From Bdellovibrionales bacterium (GTDB taxonomy: Bacteria > Bdellovibrionota > Bdellovibrionia > Bdellovibrionales > UBA1609): a DNA stretch of 64,000 nucleotides. Made by a program: the position numbers and the translations under genes. Shown here piece after piece: positions 7,690 to 16,300 of this stretch (positions are counted from its first letter, which is position 1; each line of letters opens with the position of its first letter). Under the pieces are notes generated by a model. It saw nothing but the letters and a program-made list of their open reading frames with translations. It was not told the DNA's origin and searched no databases. Location: assembly GCA_019637855.1 (NCBI GenBank), contig JAHBUX010000009.1, forward strand, positions 62,001-126,000, given 5' to 3'.

Positions 7690-9201
7690 TTAGGGCAGTT
7701 TTTCTTCGAGCTGGCTCAGATCCAGCTGATTTAGCTCGTTTAAATCCCATCCTGTGAAGCTCGGCTTAACCAAAATAGTGAAGTACATCTCACCCAAAGG
7801 AATGATGCGGCGACTTTTCAGGAGGCGGTCCATGGCCACGCGGCAGGCCTTAGCGCGGTTTTCCGTTCCCTTGGCGCTTCCGGCTTCGCGCACCAAGCGG
7901 TCATACTCCGGATCATCAAAGCGGATGAAGTTCTCCGGATCCTCTTTGGTGAAAATTTCCAGTCCGGCCATGCAGGTGGGGCGATCTAGAGAAACACCTT
8001 TGCGGAAAATGGCTGGCGCTTTCACGCGCAAATTTTTTAAGTACACACCCTGCTCTTGCGGCATCAGCTCCACAGACACGCCGGCATTTTTCTTCCATTG
8101 GCCCTGAAACCATTCGGCGGCGCGCGCGATATCATCGCCGCCCATTTTGCTGAATTGAAAATCAAGCTTCGCTGTCTTACCCGCCACGCGGGCAGCGGTT
8201 TTTGCGGCGCTCGCATCAAACCTCATGCAGTCGACCTTATCCATGTAGCGTGCCGGAAGACTGGGGCAGCCGGGAGGGGAGATAGTGAAGAACAGCTTCA
8301 AGAAAGTGTTGAAGTCAACGCTCGAAGTAAGGGCTTCGCGCAATGATTTTTTATCTTCGAGCTCAGAGCCAAAGCCGATGTAGTCAAAGCGCGCTTGTGG
8401 CACTTGATGGAACTCGGGCGAGTTTCTAAAACGCGGAATTTCAGTGGCTGTCAAACGCCGTAAGAAACTGAGTTTGCCGGCCTCATACATGCGTAAAGCC
8501 GTCGTATCCTCATCAACAAACCAGGCCTCTACCGGTGGCCGTTTGGCCTTCGACGGATAAAAGGGGTTCGGAACAAAACGCACATGCGAACCGGTTTTCC
8601 ACTGTGCGATTTTATAAGGTCCATTGACCACCATTTTGTCGCTCTTGGTGCGTTCCAGATAGCCCGTCGGCGGGAGCGGCGACAAGACCGGATGAATCAG
8701 CTTGTATTCGAACTCCGGATCTTCTTCGTCAAATTCAAACACCAAGGTTCGATCGTCAGGTGCGCTGATGCCTAGTTCGGCAGTGGGTTTACGGCCCTTC
8801 CAGATTTCACGCGCATTTTTTAGCGCAAAGATCATAGGGGCAGAAACGCTGGCCAATTGCGGATCAATCAAGCGGCGAAATGAGTTCACGTAGTCGCGTG
8901 CCTTGACCACATCGCCGTTGCTCCAGCGATACTTGTCATTCAAAACACACTTCAGACGTTTGTTTTCGCGTTCGCACTTTTCGGCCCCGGCCAGCTCAAG
9001 CCCGCGGCGGCTATGAAAGCTATAGAGACCACGGTAAATCATGTGGAAGAGGTAGTTCGAATTCGGGCTACTGGAAATCTGCGGATCGACCGAGTGCGAT
9101 TCGGTGAACATATGAAAGCGAAAGGGCTCCGCCTCGCTGAGTGCATCAGCGGTGGTCGTAACGGACAGAAGGGCGAGCGCCATTAAAATCGTTTTTATCA
9201 T
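7690..9201 (-). CDS. Family 5 (oligopeptide-type) solute-binding protein
   Basis: The product is 503 residues with an N-terminal signal peptide (cleavage near ADA-LS). It matches extracellular solute-binding protein family 5 (OppA/DppA-like): DPQISSSPNSNYLFHMIYRGLY near the start, WSNGDVVKARDYVNSFRRLIDP and GPYKIAQWKTGSHVRFVPNPFY are standard family segments. Such proteins deliver peptides to an ABC importer. No permease or ATPase gene lies nearby, so it either serves a distant transporter or has another ligand-sensing job. It is not lipidated: there is no Cys at the cleavage site. Confidence 0.88.
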   Translation of the reverse strand: MIKTILMALALLSVTTTADALSEAEPFRFHMFTESHSVDPQISSSPNSNYLFHMIYRGLYSFHSRRGLELAGAEKCERENKRLKCVLNDKYRWSNGDVVKARDYVNSFRRLIDPQLASVSAPMIFALKNAREIWKGRKPTAELGISAPDDRTLVFEFDEEDPEFEYKLIHPVLSPLPPTGYLERTKSDKMVVNGPYKIAQWKTGSHVRFVPNPFYPSKAKRPPVEAWFVDEDTTALRMYEAGKLSFLRRLTATEIPRFRNSPEFHQVPQARFDYIGFGSELEDKKSLREALTSSVDFNTFLKLFFTISPPGCPSLPARYMDKVDCMRFDASAAKTAARVAGKTAKLDFQFSKMGGDDIARAAEWFQGQWKKNAGVSVELMPQEQGVYLKNLRVKAPAIFRKGVSLDRPTCMAGLEIFTKEDPENFIRFDDPEYDRLVREAGSAKGTENRAKACRVAMDRLLKSRRIIPLGEMYFTILVKPSFTGWDLNELNQLDLSQLEEKLP

Positions 9202-9315
9202 ACGGGCGGAGTCTCGCCCGTGATGCGGCCTCGGGTCAATGTCTCAAGATGAGACGAAGTGCAAATTTCGGCCGCGGGTGGGCTCAAGTTCATCTAGACT
9301 CAAGTCGATACAGTT

Positions 9316-9891
9316 ATGATGGCATTGAACCACAAGGGCTTTCGTTTAATTTTGGCCGCGGGCTTAACCGCCCTGATGCTGACTCAGTTTAACAGCTGCT
9401 CCAGCTTCGAAGAGGGCTCCTTTAATGAATCCTCTCTTCTTGAGGTCAATTGCGTTACCGAGGATTGCGTTACGCCCACATTAGAAAACCTAGAGATCAC
9501 TCCCAATCTTGGGGGCGGCAGCGAATACGCCGTGCCTGCGAACTTGACTGAATGGAATCTCGGCGGCGATTGCAACGAGGGCGGTTTTGCCTACAACGTG
9601 ATAGTGTGGGAGCTCTATTTGAACGGCACCAAGGTGCGCGATTCAGGCATGACGGGAATGGCGGGTGGCAACAGCACCGTGAATAGCCGCTGCATCAACG
9701 GACGCTATCTGCTGTATTTCAATATGTCGGCGATCTCTCAAGACAACGTCAACCGCACGGGCTTGAACACGGGTTCAACACGTTCGCAGTACGATTTGTA
9801 TGTGGAGATTATCGGGCAAGCCACTTACAACGGTTCCGGCCAGCGCAATCCGCTCAAGGCCCGCCGGCACATTTCTTTAGTTCCGATCTGA
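9316..9891 (+). CDS. Putative lipoprotein
   Basis: The product is 191 residues. A hydrophobic N-terminus ends in LTQFNSCSS, a plausible lipobox with Cys at about residue 28, so the protein is probably anchored in a membrane. The mature part is rich in Asn, Gly and Thr, contains further Cys pairs (NCVTEDC, GDCNEGG, SRCING) and looks beta-rich. No family is recognised. The same FNSC lipobox recurs in the subtilase at 28199. It overlaps the convergent gene at 9877 by 15 bases. Confidence 0.68.
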   Translation: MMALNHKGFRLILAAGLTALMLTQFNSCSSFEEGSFNESSLLEVNCVTEDCVTPTLENLEITPNLGGGSEYAVPANLTEWNLGGDCNEGGFAYNVIVWELYLNGTKVRDSGMTGMAGGNSTVNSRCINGRYLLYFNMSAISQDNVNRTGLNTGSTRSQYDLYVEIIGQATYNGSGQRNPLKARRHISLVPI

Positions 9892-10938
9892 TCCTAAGTT
9901 CTGATCATAAATCTTTTCAAAGCGCGGCAGCGTTTCCACATTAAGATCAGGGAAACGCAATCGGTTCAACGGAAACTGGCGCAGTGCTTGTGGTCTTTGC
10001 CATGCTGAAATCGAGTCCACGTTGTCGAGAGTACTGTGTACGACACCTGCCCCAAGGCGCTTATGAGTCGCTAGCGCATGCTTGGGGTCCATCAGCTCAT
10101 TGATTAAGGCCAAAGCCAGCTCGGGCTGCGGCGATTTTTCTCCCACTGAGAGCAGACCCACTTCCATAGCGGCGCCATCCTCGGGCAAAACGAAGTGATG
10201 CTCTTTATCCAACCATGTCGACACGCGCGAAAGAGGGGCAATCACCCAATCGGCTTTGCCCATGAAAGCCGCCGCATCGGTCAGTGGTTTACCCGGCTTC
10301 ACCACTTGGGTGATTGAACGCACAAATTCATGGATGTCGTTGTCCAAACCGCGATTGTCCTCTTGCTCAAGACGCTCTTCGATCCGCACGCCCGAGTGAG
10401 TCAGCAGGCTGAGCACGTTGAGCTCCTCCCCCCAGAGCGCCACCTTGCGGGCGCTTAAGGTTTGCTTCAAAGTCGGTTCGACCTGATCGCCCTTGCCGAA
10501 GAAACCATAAAGATTCCAAAACAGCGGCAAGCCAAACTCGGCCCTGGGATCATAAGGCATATGCAAGAAATCAACGGCTAGAGTTTTGGCATTGTCGACG
10601 CCGGCGTAGTCCTCTTTCTTAAGCCAGCGGCTGCGCACCAGGCTGCGGGTTAAGAAAGAACTTGAGCAAATCACATCCACCTTGCCATCCGCATTGGCCA
10701 TCTGGCGCAAAAACTCACTGGGCCGCCCATAGGTGAACAGCTGTACCGGCACGCGATGTTCGCGAGCGAAGCGATCAATCACTTCGGGTGAAAGCCACTT
10801 GTCCGCACACAAAATGCGTAAGGGGAGAGCGTTGGCCATCTGCAGGCGATGCTGCTTGGCGCGCCAAAGACTAAAGCCCACTCCACCGAAGAAGCAGGCC
10901 ATGATTGCTGCGATAATGATTCTAGACGTGCGACTCAC
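9877..10938 (-). CDS. PotD/PotF-like (family 1) solute-binding protein
   Basis: The product is 353 residues. It starts with an N-terminal membrane-spanning or signal segment (residues 7-25) and shows the polyamine-type binding-protein layout: LRILCADKWLSPEVIDRFAREH, VDVICSSSFLTRSLVR, GLPLFWNLYGFFG, then MGKADWVIAPLSR and LALALINELMDPKHA. The ligand is not certain. The start is a GTG 9 bases after the stop of the VWA gene, so the two may be cotranscribed and coupled. No transporter genes adjoin. Convergent overlap with the lipoprotein gene at 9316. Confidence 0.72.
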   Translation of the reverse strand: MSRTSRIIIAAIMACFFGGVGFSLWRAKQHRLQMANALPLRILCADKWLSPEVIDRFAREHRVPVQLFTYGRPSEFLRQMANADGKVDVICSSSFLTRSLVRSRWLKKEDYAGVDNAKTLAVDFLHMPYDPRAEFGLPLFWNLYGFFGKGDQVEPTLKQTLSARKVALWGEELNVLSLLTHSGVRIEERLEQEDNRGLDNDIHEFVRSITQVVKPGKPLTDAAAFMGKADWVIAPLSRVSTWLDKEHHFVLPEDGAAMEVGLLSVGEKSPQPELALALINELMDPKHALATHKRLGAGVVHSTLDNVDSISAWQRPQALRQFPLNRLRFPDLNVETLPRFEKIYDQNLGSDRN

Positions 10939-10947
10939 ACATCTATG

Positions 10948-12060
10948 TTAGAAGGTGACGCTGACCGGGTCAAAGGTGACGTTGATGGCGGCGCCCTGGG
11001 GCGGCGTCCAGTTGCCCGAAAACACGACAGAGTTGGCGTCGGCGTTGTAGTAAAAGCCGCCATCATTCGCCGGATTTGCATCCACGTGCGGCACGTTGCT
11101 GCCGTTAATTACGATTTTAATCGTGGACGGAATCGGACGTGCGTTGCCCAAGTAGAACTGGGTCGAGAGTTTTACGATCTCTTGCGAGATCAGTGTCAGC
11201 TCTTGCGAGAAATCGCCACAAATGCTGGCCTTCACTCCGCCGGTCGCATCTGACATCTCGCGCACGCGGCGGCCGATCTTTTGCGCACCATTGTTGATGC
11301 TATTCAAACAGGCCTGATCAGGTACGGAGATCGAGCTCACATTGTACTTGCGGGCATTGCCGCTTGAGCCTGTAAAGCCATCCAAGAAGGTCACGAAATC
11401 TGAGATCGGCGTTAACGGACGATCATAGGATTCGTAGTGCTTGGTGCTGTTGTTCGAAAAGTCGTCTTCATCCGTGAGGATGATCACAGCCAAAAAAGAA
11501 CCGTTTCTTTTGAAGCCTTGGTTCCATTGGTTGGTGAGGGCTGCCACCATGCTATCTAAACTGCGTTCATCACCCTGACCACCCACACCTTGAGTAGCGT
11601 TGACCATAAAGGTTTGCGCTAGGTTGGGGGTGTTTTTATTCATAAGGTAAACGCCCGAGTTGCCCAGGCCGCCCCAAGAGGTCGGAGCGCCATCACGCCA
11701 GCGCGAAATCCACTCTTGCGATTGCCCCTCAAAATAGGCCGGGCGCGGATTGGAATTGAAAAACGGCGTCCATAAAGGACCTGATAAATAGGCGTGAGTA
11801 TTGGTCACGGCCATTTGGAAATCATAGCCTTTGCCGGCGAACTCTTGAATAAAGTAACTGAAGTTATTGGCCAGATTGGCCTGCGAAGAAGCCATGGAGC
11901 CAGAATTATCAATCACCCACATCACATCGATCTTAGTGTCGACGCTCGCTGTGTTTTGATAGAAGGTTTGGCCATCGGCTAGAATTGAATACGAACCGGC
12001 GCCATGATTACAAGCTGCTGTCGACATCATCATACTGAGCAGCACGATAAACTTTTTCAT
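10948..12060 (-). CDS. VWA-domain lipoprotein
   Basis: The product is 370 residues from the chosen start. Residues 1-18 are a lipoprotein signal with Cys in STAACNHG. A von Willebrand A domain follows, with the metal-binding MIDAS motif VIDNSGSM (DxSxS) near residue 50, and LAVIILTDEDDFS as the later VWA core strand. The C-terminal 90 residues look like a small beta-domain. Such proteins bind partners at the cell surface or in the periplasm. The start at 12060 is fixed by GGAGGAGCTT just before the ATG; a longer frame to 12096 has no such site. Confidence 0.82.
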   Translation of the reverse strand: MKKFIVLLSMMMSTAACNHGAGSYSILADGQTFYQNTASVDTKIDVMWVIDNSGSMASSQANLANNFSYFIQEFAGKGYDFQMAVTNTHAYLSGPLWTPFFNSNPRPAYFEGQSQEWISRWRDGAPTSWGGLGNSGVYLMNKNTPNLAQTFMVNATQGVGGQGDERSLDSMVAALTNQWNQGFKRNGSFLAVIILTDEDDFSNNSTKHYESYDRPLTPISDFVTFLDGFTGSSGNARKYNVSSISVPDQACLNSINNGAQKIGRRVREMSDATGGVKASICGDFSQELTLISQEIVKLSTQFYLGNARPIPSTIKIVINGSNVPHVDANPANDGGFYYNADANSVVFSGNWTPPQGAAINVTFDPVSVTF

Positions 12061-12392
12061 AAGCTCCTCCGCCGGGACGTCATTTCCCGCGGCCATTGAT
12101 CCATAGGGTTACAAGAGCTTACATACAGAGATGGATCACTAAGCTTATCGACCATGGTCTAGTCGGCCCTTAAAACTTTAACGGTCCTGCGTTAATTTGC
12201 ATCTCAGCCCAAATCTCCTAAAAAAGCGTTCGCCCCTTTTACACTTCACGTGAGCTGACTCACGTTGAGACCATTGTCTCCTTATAAGGCGGCCTTGTTA
12301 TCCACATCAAAAGGTTCGTCTGGTGCACCCTGGGCGGTGGGGGGTAAATTGGAGACTAGAAGCTCTCTTGAGCCTAGAAAGGAGGTGGTTGA

Positions 12393-12434
12393 GTGTTATG
12401 TGAAATACTTAAGCCGGAGGTGATCGCCACTTAG
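12393..12434 (+). other. Candidate 13-codon peptide ORF with strong ribosome-binding site
   Basis: A GTG-started frame of 13 codons (MLCEILKPEVIAT if read from GTG) follows AAAGGAGGTG by 5 bases, a near-perfect match to the 16S rRNA tail. The end of the frame contains a second site, GGAGGTGATC (12416-12425), a 10-base perfect match to the anti-Shine-Dalgarno region. A strong terminator follows at 12482. The surrounding gap 12061-12620 has no other gene on either strand that I can support. It could be a leader peptide, a small RNA or a ribosome-sequestering RNA. Confidence 0.35.
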
Positions 12435-12481
12435 TGGGCGACCATTTAGGTAGCCGATCATTTTCGGCTTATGATCTTTCT

Positions 12482-12518
12482 AGGCCAGGAGCCAAAAGCC
12501 CTGGCCTTTCTTTTTGTT
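12482..12518 (+). terminator. Strong rho-independent terminator of an orphan transcript
   Basis: Arms aggccagg (12482-12489) and cctggcct (12500-12507) around a 10-base loop, followed by a T-rich run (ttctttttgttt). No plus-strand gene lies upstream, because the neighbour at 10948 runs on the minus strand. It therefore implies a short independent transcript starting somewhere after about 12280, where TATAAGG at 12283 could be a -10 element. Confidence 0.75.
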
Positions 12519-12620
12519 TCTGTAAATCTATGTAAATTGTAAGCTTTTCCCTACATTATTCCCCGTCGTCCTGAGTAGATTGGCGCAACGCAAAAATGTC
12601 GAAATACCTGGGAGGGTTCC

Positions 12621-14393
12621 GTGAGGGGAAGGTCTGTCTTGTCAAAAGCATCAGTACTTTTTTGTTTAGGCCTATTTGCTACTGGCCTACAAGCGCATCA
12701 AACTCGAGTGGCCATTCAAAGTCCGACGACTTGTGCAGAAGAACTCGGGTTGGCCTACTCAGGCAAAACTTTGATTCTCGACGCCAACGTCATCATGAAT
12801 GACGAAAACGCTCTCGAAAAATTCCCCGGCGCCACCATTATCATTCCCTCGGCACTGCTGGAGGAGCTCGATAACAACAAATCGAATCTGAATGTCGGCC
12901 AAAAAGTTCGGGCCTTCGTTCGTCAGCTGGTCTTCTTGTTACGCGAAAGCGACGAGAAAACTAAAACCAGCATTGCCATCGCCAATGGCACAACTATCGT
13001 TTTAGATCCCTCCGACTACATCCGTGCGCTTAAAGGAACCGCCTTTGACCGCAAGAAGGCCGACAATGTGGGCTATCTGGCGGCGGCATTGGCCTATCAG
13101 GACAAGAAGGCCGACGTCACGTTGGTGACCGATGATTTGCTGTTAGAGATTAAGGCCACGGCGATGAACGTAAAGGTCGAACCCTTCCGTGGAAACGCGG
13201 CTTTGGCGCGCAAAACTCAAGCCGTGAGTGATGACGAATTGCCGATGATCGAGATCACCGACGACGAAATGCTTGAGCTGATCGGTCACGACGAATTGCC
13301 CAAGCCCGAGGGGCTTGAAATCCAGCCCAACACATTCGTGCAGTTCTTTAGCCCCACGCATCCGGCGAGCCACCAAACGATTGCGCGCTATCAGTTCAAG
13401 CGCCCCGTCACTGTTTACAAAAACAGCTCCCTTACTCCGACCGACATTCGTGATGGTGAGTTTAAGCTCGGGCGCCCGGTGTTTCCCGGCACACTCCGCT
13501 TGAGTATCGACTCGGAACCCATTCCGGAATTGGCCGACGGCAGCGAACATGGTTGGTACTGGGATAGTTCAGATAACAAAGTCGTATTGGTCGGCAAGTT
13601 TAAAGCCGCTCTCTATGAGGATTCGAATGTTCTTATTGAGGCTCAGACCGAACCGCACCGCATGCTGCGCATGAAAAGCTTTAAAGAGCTTGGCTTGTGG
13701 AACTTGCGTTCGCGCAGTTTGGAGCAAACCATGGCCGTCAACCTGGCGATGGATCTGGGACACGGGATTGATTGTTTGATTCAAGAAGGTAAGGCCGGAA
13801 CCAGCAAGACGTTCAATACGGTTGTGGCCGCCATGAAGCTGCGTGAGCAAGGCCGTCTTCAGTCGGTGATCCTCTCGCGCCCGCCTGCGGCCATGGGTGG
13901 TCACACCTCGGGCTACTTGCCCGGGGACAGCGATGACAAGAACATGCCCTGGATGGAGCCCTACATCGACAACGTGTTGGTGGTGGAGGAGGCTCAAGGC
14001 CGGATACAAAGGATGACTAAGAACGGCAAGCGCCCAGAAATGCCGGCCGGTTGGACAATCCTCGACTATGGCTTTATCCGCGGTCGGAGCTTGGCCAACA
14101 CTCTGATCAGTTTGGATGAGTTCCAAAACACCCGCGCGTTGGAAGCCGATGCGATTCTGACGCGTATCAGTAGTGGCTCGGCCTATATGATCATGGGCGA
14201 CGTTTCGCAGATCGATCCGCCACTCACTATGCAGAACAATGGACTGTCACATTTGATCAACATGGTTACCGATCCGTCGCTTACGCCGGAGCAGCGCTCG
14301 CGTGTGGGTTACATCCGACTCAAAAAGGGTGTTCGCCATCCGTTTGCGGAGTTGATCGCGGAACAGGCGAAGAAGTTTCGCACTGCCCGATAA
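12621..14393 (+). CDS. Exported PIN-PhoH family ATPase
   Basis: The product is 590 residues. Residues 1-26 are a Sec signal peptide (core VLFCLGLFATG, cleavage near LQA-HQ). A PIN nuclease domain follows (about 48-190) with acidic residues in LILDANVIM, LLEELDN and LVTDDLL, then a linker, then a C-terminal PhoH ATPase (about 365-590) with ILSRPPAAMGG, GYLPGDSDDK, the Walker B ISLDEFQNT and IMGDVSQIDP. The PIN-PhoH layout is a known RNA-unwinding and RNA-cutting type, normally cytoplasmic. The P-loop reads GKAGTSKT, where Ser replaces the usual Gly before Lys. The GTG start has GGGAGG 5 bases upstream, which puts the signal peptide within the protein. Confidence 0.85.
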   Translation: MRGRSVLSKASVLFCLGLFATGLQAHQTRVAIQSPTTCAEELGLAYSGKTLILDANVIMNDENALEKFPGATIIIPSALLEELDNNKSNLNVGQKVRAFVRQLVFLLRESDEKTKTSIAIANGTTIVLDPSDYIRALKGTAFDRKKADNVGYLAAALAYQDKKADVTLVTDDLLLEIKATAMNVKVEPFRGNAALARKTQAVSDDELPMIEITDDEMLELIGHDELPKPEGLEIQPNTFVQFFSPTHPASHQTIARYQFKRPVTVYKNSSLTPTDIRDGEFKLGRPVFPGTLRLSIDSEPIPELADGSEHGWYWDSSDNKVVLVGKFKAALYEDSNVLIEAQTEPHRMLRMKSFKELGLWNLRSRSLEQTMAVNLAMDLGHGIDCLIQEGKAGTSKTFNTVVAAMKLREQGRLQSVILSRPPAAMGGHTSGYLPGDSDDKNMPWMEPYIDNVLVVEEAQGRIQRMTKNGKRPEMPAGWTILDYGFIRGRSLANTLISLDEFQNTRALEADAILTRISSGSAYMIMGDVSQIDPPLTMQNNGLSHLINMVTDPSLTPEQRSRVGYIRLKKGVRHPFAELIAEQAKKFRTAR

Positions 14394-14434
14394 TTAAGCT
14401 GGCCAGAGGTCCTGTTCGCCCCCTGTTCATCTTC

Positions 14435-14477
14435 TCGTGAAATTTTTTCTTGCGTATCGCTCAAAAAATATTCACGA
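14435..14477 (+). terminator. AT-rich hairpin after phoH-like gene
   Basis: tcgtgaa (14435-14441) pairs with ttcacga (14471-14477), and the inner runs tttttt and aaaaaa can extend the stem. It lies 42 bases after the stop of the PIN-PhoH gene and is the first candidate transcription stop there. Confidence 0.4.
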
Positions 14478-14493
14478 TCTTAGTTGTGGGGGG

Positions 14494-14549
14494 GGCGATG
14501 GAAGGCAGGATACCTGGTTGAAGCAAGGACGCTTCACATCGCCTTTTTT
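14494..14549 (+). ncRNA. Three-way-junction RNA candidate with U-tract
   Basis: ggcgatg (14494-14500) pairs with catcgcc (14537-14543), enclosing two small hairpins: cagg/cctg around ata (14506-14516) and gaagc/gcttc (14520-14535). A run of six T follows directly (14544-14549). This is more elaborate than a simple terminator stem and resembles a compact structured RNA ending in an intrinsic terminator. No family is recognised; it could simply be a second terminator of the upstream gene. Confidence 0.35.
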
Positions 14550-14599
14550 AGACGGAAAATTCGTCTGACAGAATCTTAAAAAATCCAAAAGAAGATAGA

Positions 14600-15976
14600 C
14601 TAAAGTCCCAAGATCCCGGTCTCGAGCCCGTCGTCGACGCACTTGAGTTTCACTTCCGGGCGCAGTCTCACATTCTGTGAGTCGACCTCGATGATTTTGC
14701 CAAGCCCTGTGATCTCATGCACCAGCGTGTTCAGGCGATGGGTGCTCATGCGTAGGCGATGGTAGTATTCCGGTGAAAAGCTAGTTTGCCATAGCAGGTG
14801 AATGGCTTGATCCACGCTCAGAGATTCCTTGCGCAACAAGCCCTCCAGCAGCTGCATGGCGATTTTCTTTTTGCTCAAGTCTACGGATCTGCCCTGTACG
14901 CTGACTTGGCGGCCGCGCAGCGAAAGCTCCAGACGCACTTCGGGCGTTTGCAGTGCCTGTTTCAAACGACGATTCCACAGGCTTTGGCTGCGCGGATCTA
15001 GACCGCGAATGATCAGTTGGATTTTGCGGTTGAGCTCTTGCCGTGTCGCGGTTCCAGTTTCCAGGTTGGCGCATAGGCAGAGCAGGCGCAAATAGGACGA
15101 CCACGACAGCTGGGTGGCCAAACGGTCGAGCTCCTGGATCTTCGCCTGCTGTTCAAGTGAACCTTGAACCAACATTTTTAAGAAGCGCTCATAGGGGGCC
15201 AGATCGTCGAACTCGGAGATCCTTTTCAGCACCGTTGGGTTCAAGGGTAGATCTTGCGCTAAGCTACCTTCGACAAAATCGAAGACCAAGAGTCGCTGAT
15301 CGATGGCCGCCACGTCCGCATCTAGGCGACCGATGCGAGCCCACGCGTGATCGGCTCCTACAAGACGCAATTCAATCATCATGAGCGCGTGTTGCAATTC
15401 GATCTGCTGATCGCGAGTGATGCGTTCGTGCGGGAAGCTGATTAGTTCCCGGTAGTGATCGCTAAGCTCTTCGCCGGGTTCGTAAAGAGCTTGCCAGCGT
15501 GCTTTCTGAACTAAAACGCGAAAGCGTTGTTCGGGAGTCTTGGCGTGCTGAAGGGCACGGTCATAGAAAATCACGGCGGGTTGCAGGCGGGCGTCCTCTT
15601 CATAGAATTTACCCAACATGAGTTCGCCTTCGAGCATGGTCACCGGTTCAAGCTGCTGCTCTTTTTCCGCCAGCAAAACTTCAAGGCGGCTTAAGCCGGA
15701 GCGAAATGAGATCATGTCGTTGAGGTGGTAGTCGCACACCACCTGGTCGCGCAGCAGATTGAAGTTGTCGCCGAATTCGTCCGCGGCCTTCAACATAAGG
15801 CCTTTAGCTATACGCACACGGCCTTGATAGAATTCGCGCAAAGCCACGTAGTGTGCGTGCATGCGCAGTTCCGCGGTGGTGGTCGGCTGCAGGCGATCCA
15901 GAGCCACCCCAGCTTCCGCCAGGCGTCCGTTCATAAAAAGCAGCCGAATGTCTTCAAGTTGTTGACGAATGTTCAT
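14600..15976 (-). CDS. Helical-repeat protein with C-terminal winged-helix domain
   Basis: The product from the chosen ATG is 458 residues. Residues 1-340 form TPR-like helical repeats (for example EGELMLGKFYEEDARLQPAV and YDRALQHAKTPEQRF). The last 100 residues resemble an OmpR/BTAD-type winged helix: a beta hairpin in LSLRGRQVSVQGRSVDLS, helices in KKIAMQLLEGLL and a recognition-like helix YHRLRMSTHRLNTLV. A transcriptional regulator with protein-binding repeats is likely, but its target is unknown. A TTG at 16015 could extend it by 13 codons. The divergent upstream gap 15977-16300 holds a terminator but no gene. Confidence 0.7.
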   Translation of the reverse strand: MNIRQQLEDIRLLFMNGRLAEAGVALDRLQPTTTAELRMHAHYVALREFYQGRVRIAKGLMLKAADEFGDNFNLLRDQVVCDYHLNDMISFRSGLSRLEVLLAEKEQQLEPVTMLEGELMLGKFYEEDARLQPAVIFYDRALQHAKTPEQRFRVLVQKARWQALYEPGEELSDHYRELISFPHERITRDQQIELQHALMMIELRLVGADHAWARIGRLDADVAAIDQRLLVFDFVEGSLAQDLPLNPTVLKRISEFDDLAPYERFLKMLVQGSLEQQAKIQELDRLATQLSWSSYLRLLCLCANLETGTATRQELNRKIQLIIRGLDPRSQSLWNRRLKQALQTPEVRLELSLRGRQVSVQGRSVDLSKKKIAMQLLEGLLRKESLSVDQAIHLLWQTSFSPEYYHRLRMSTHRLNTLVHEITGLGKIIEVDSQNVRLRPEVKLKCVDDGLETGILGL

Positions 15977-16125
15977 CTCTTGAGCCGCTTTGTAACACAA
16001 AAGCCGCAGGTGCAAAAATGTTCACATTTGTTTGTTTCAAGTTTTCAAGCCGCCCAGTAGCTTCCGCTCATCTTTGGTCTTCCTTTCTTGACATGGGCGC
16101 ACCTCTTTCCTGGGTGCTCCCAGCT

Positions 16126-16184
16126 AAAAGAAGCCCGAATTCCGACTGGGGGGACACAGGGGGAGAGTTCGGGCTTCTTTTTTT
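16126..16184 (+). terminator. Strong terminator, possibly of a small RNA
   Basis: The 14-bp arms (16126-16139 and 16168-16181; core aagaagcccgaa / ttcgggcttctt) enclose a G-rich loop and run into seven T. No plus-strand gene lies upstream, since the neighbouring gene diverges. A consensus -35 hexamer TTGACA (16088-16093) precedes it, but no clear -10 follows. It suggests a short independent plus-strand transcript. Another possible -10, TATAAGG at 16255, would serve the mepA-like gene. Confidence 0.6.
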
Positions 16185-16300
16185 ATTTAAGGCCGTAGTG
16201 ACCAAATGCGGCATTCTGACTGAATCCTAGCGCTTAAAACCTGTACCTTTTCCATATAAGGCGGCCCTAGGGTTGCAATTCTCCAAGCTTTGGAGAGTTT

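Noticed and set aside
12280-12518. Class I c-di-GMP riboswitch (as in the abundant merRNA known in Bdellovibrio)
   Set aside because: The conserved GEMM-I core sequences are absent.
13569-14126. 185-codon minus-strand frame inside the PIN-PhoH gene
   Set aside because: It lies wholly within the strongly supported PhoH coding region and has no family match.
14490-14549. Fluoride or other known riboswitch after the PIN-PhoH gene
   Set aside because: The GGCGATGG start is similar to the fluoride class but the required core (AUAAACGC-like) is missing, and it lies downstream of a gene.
12283-16265. The 12-mer tataaggcggcc at 12283 and 16254
   Set aside because: Two copies only, both just ahead of possible transcripts; could be promoter-like but chance identity is not excluded and no matching -35 is seen at the first.
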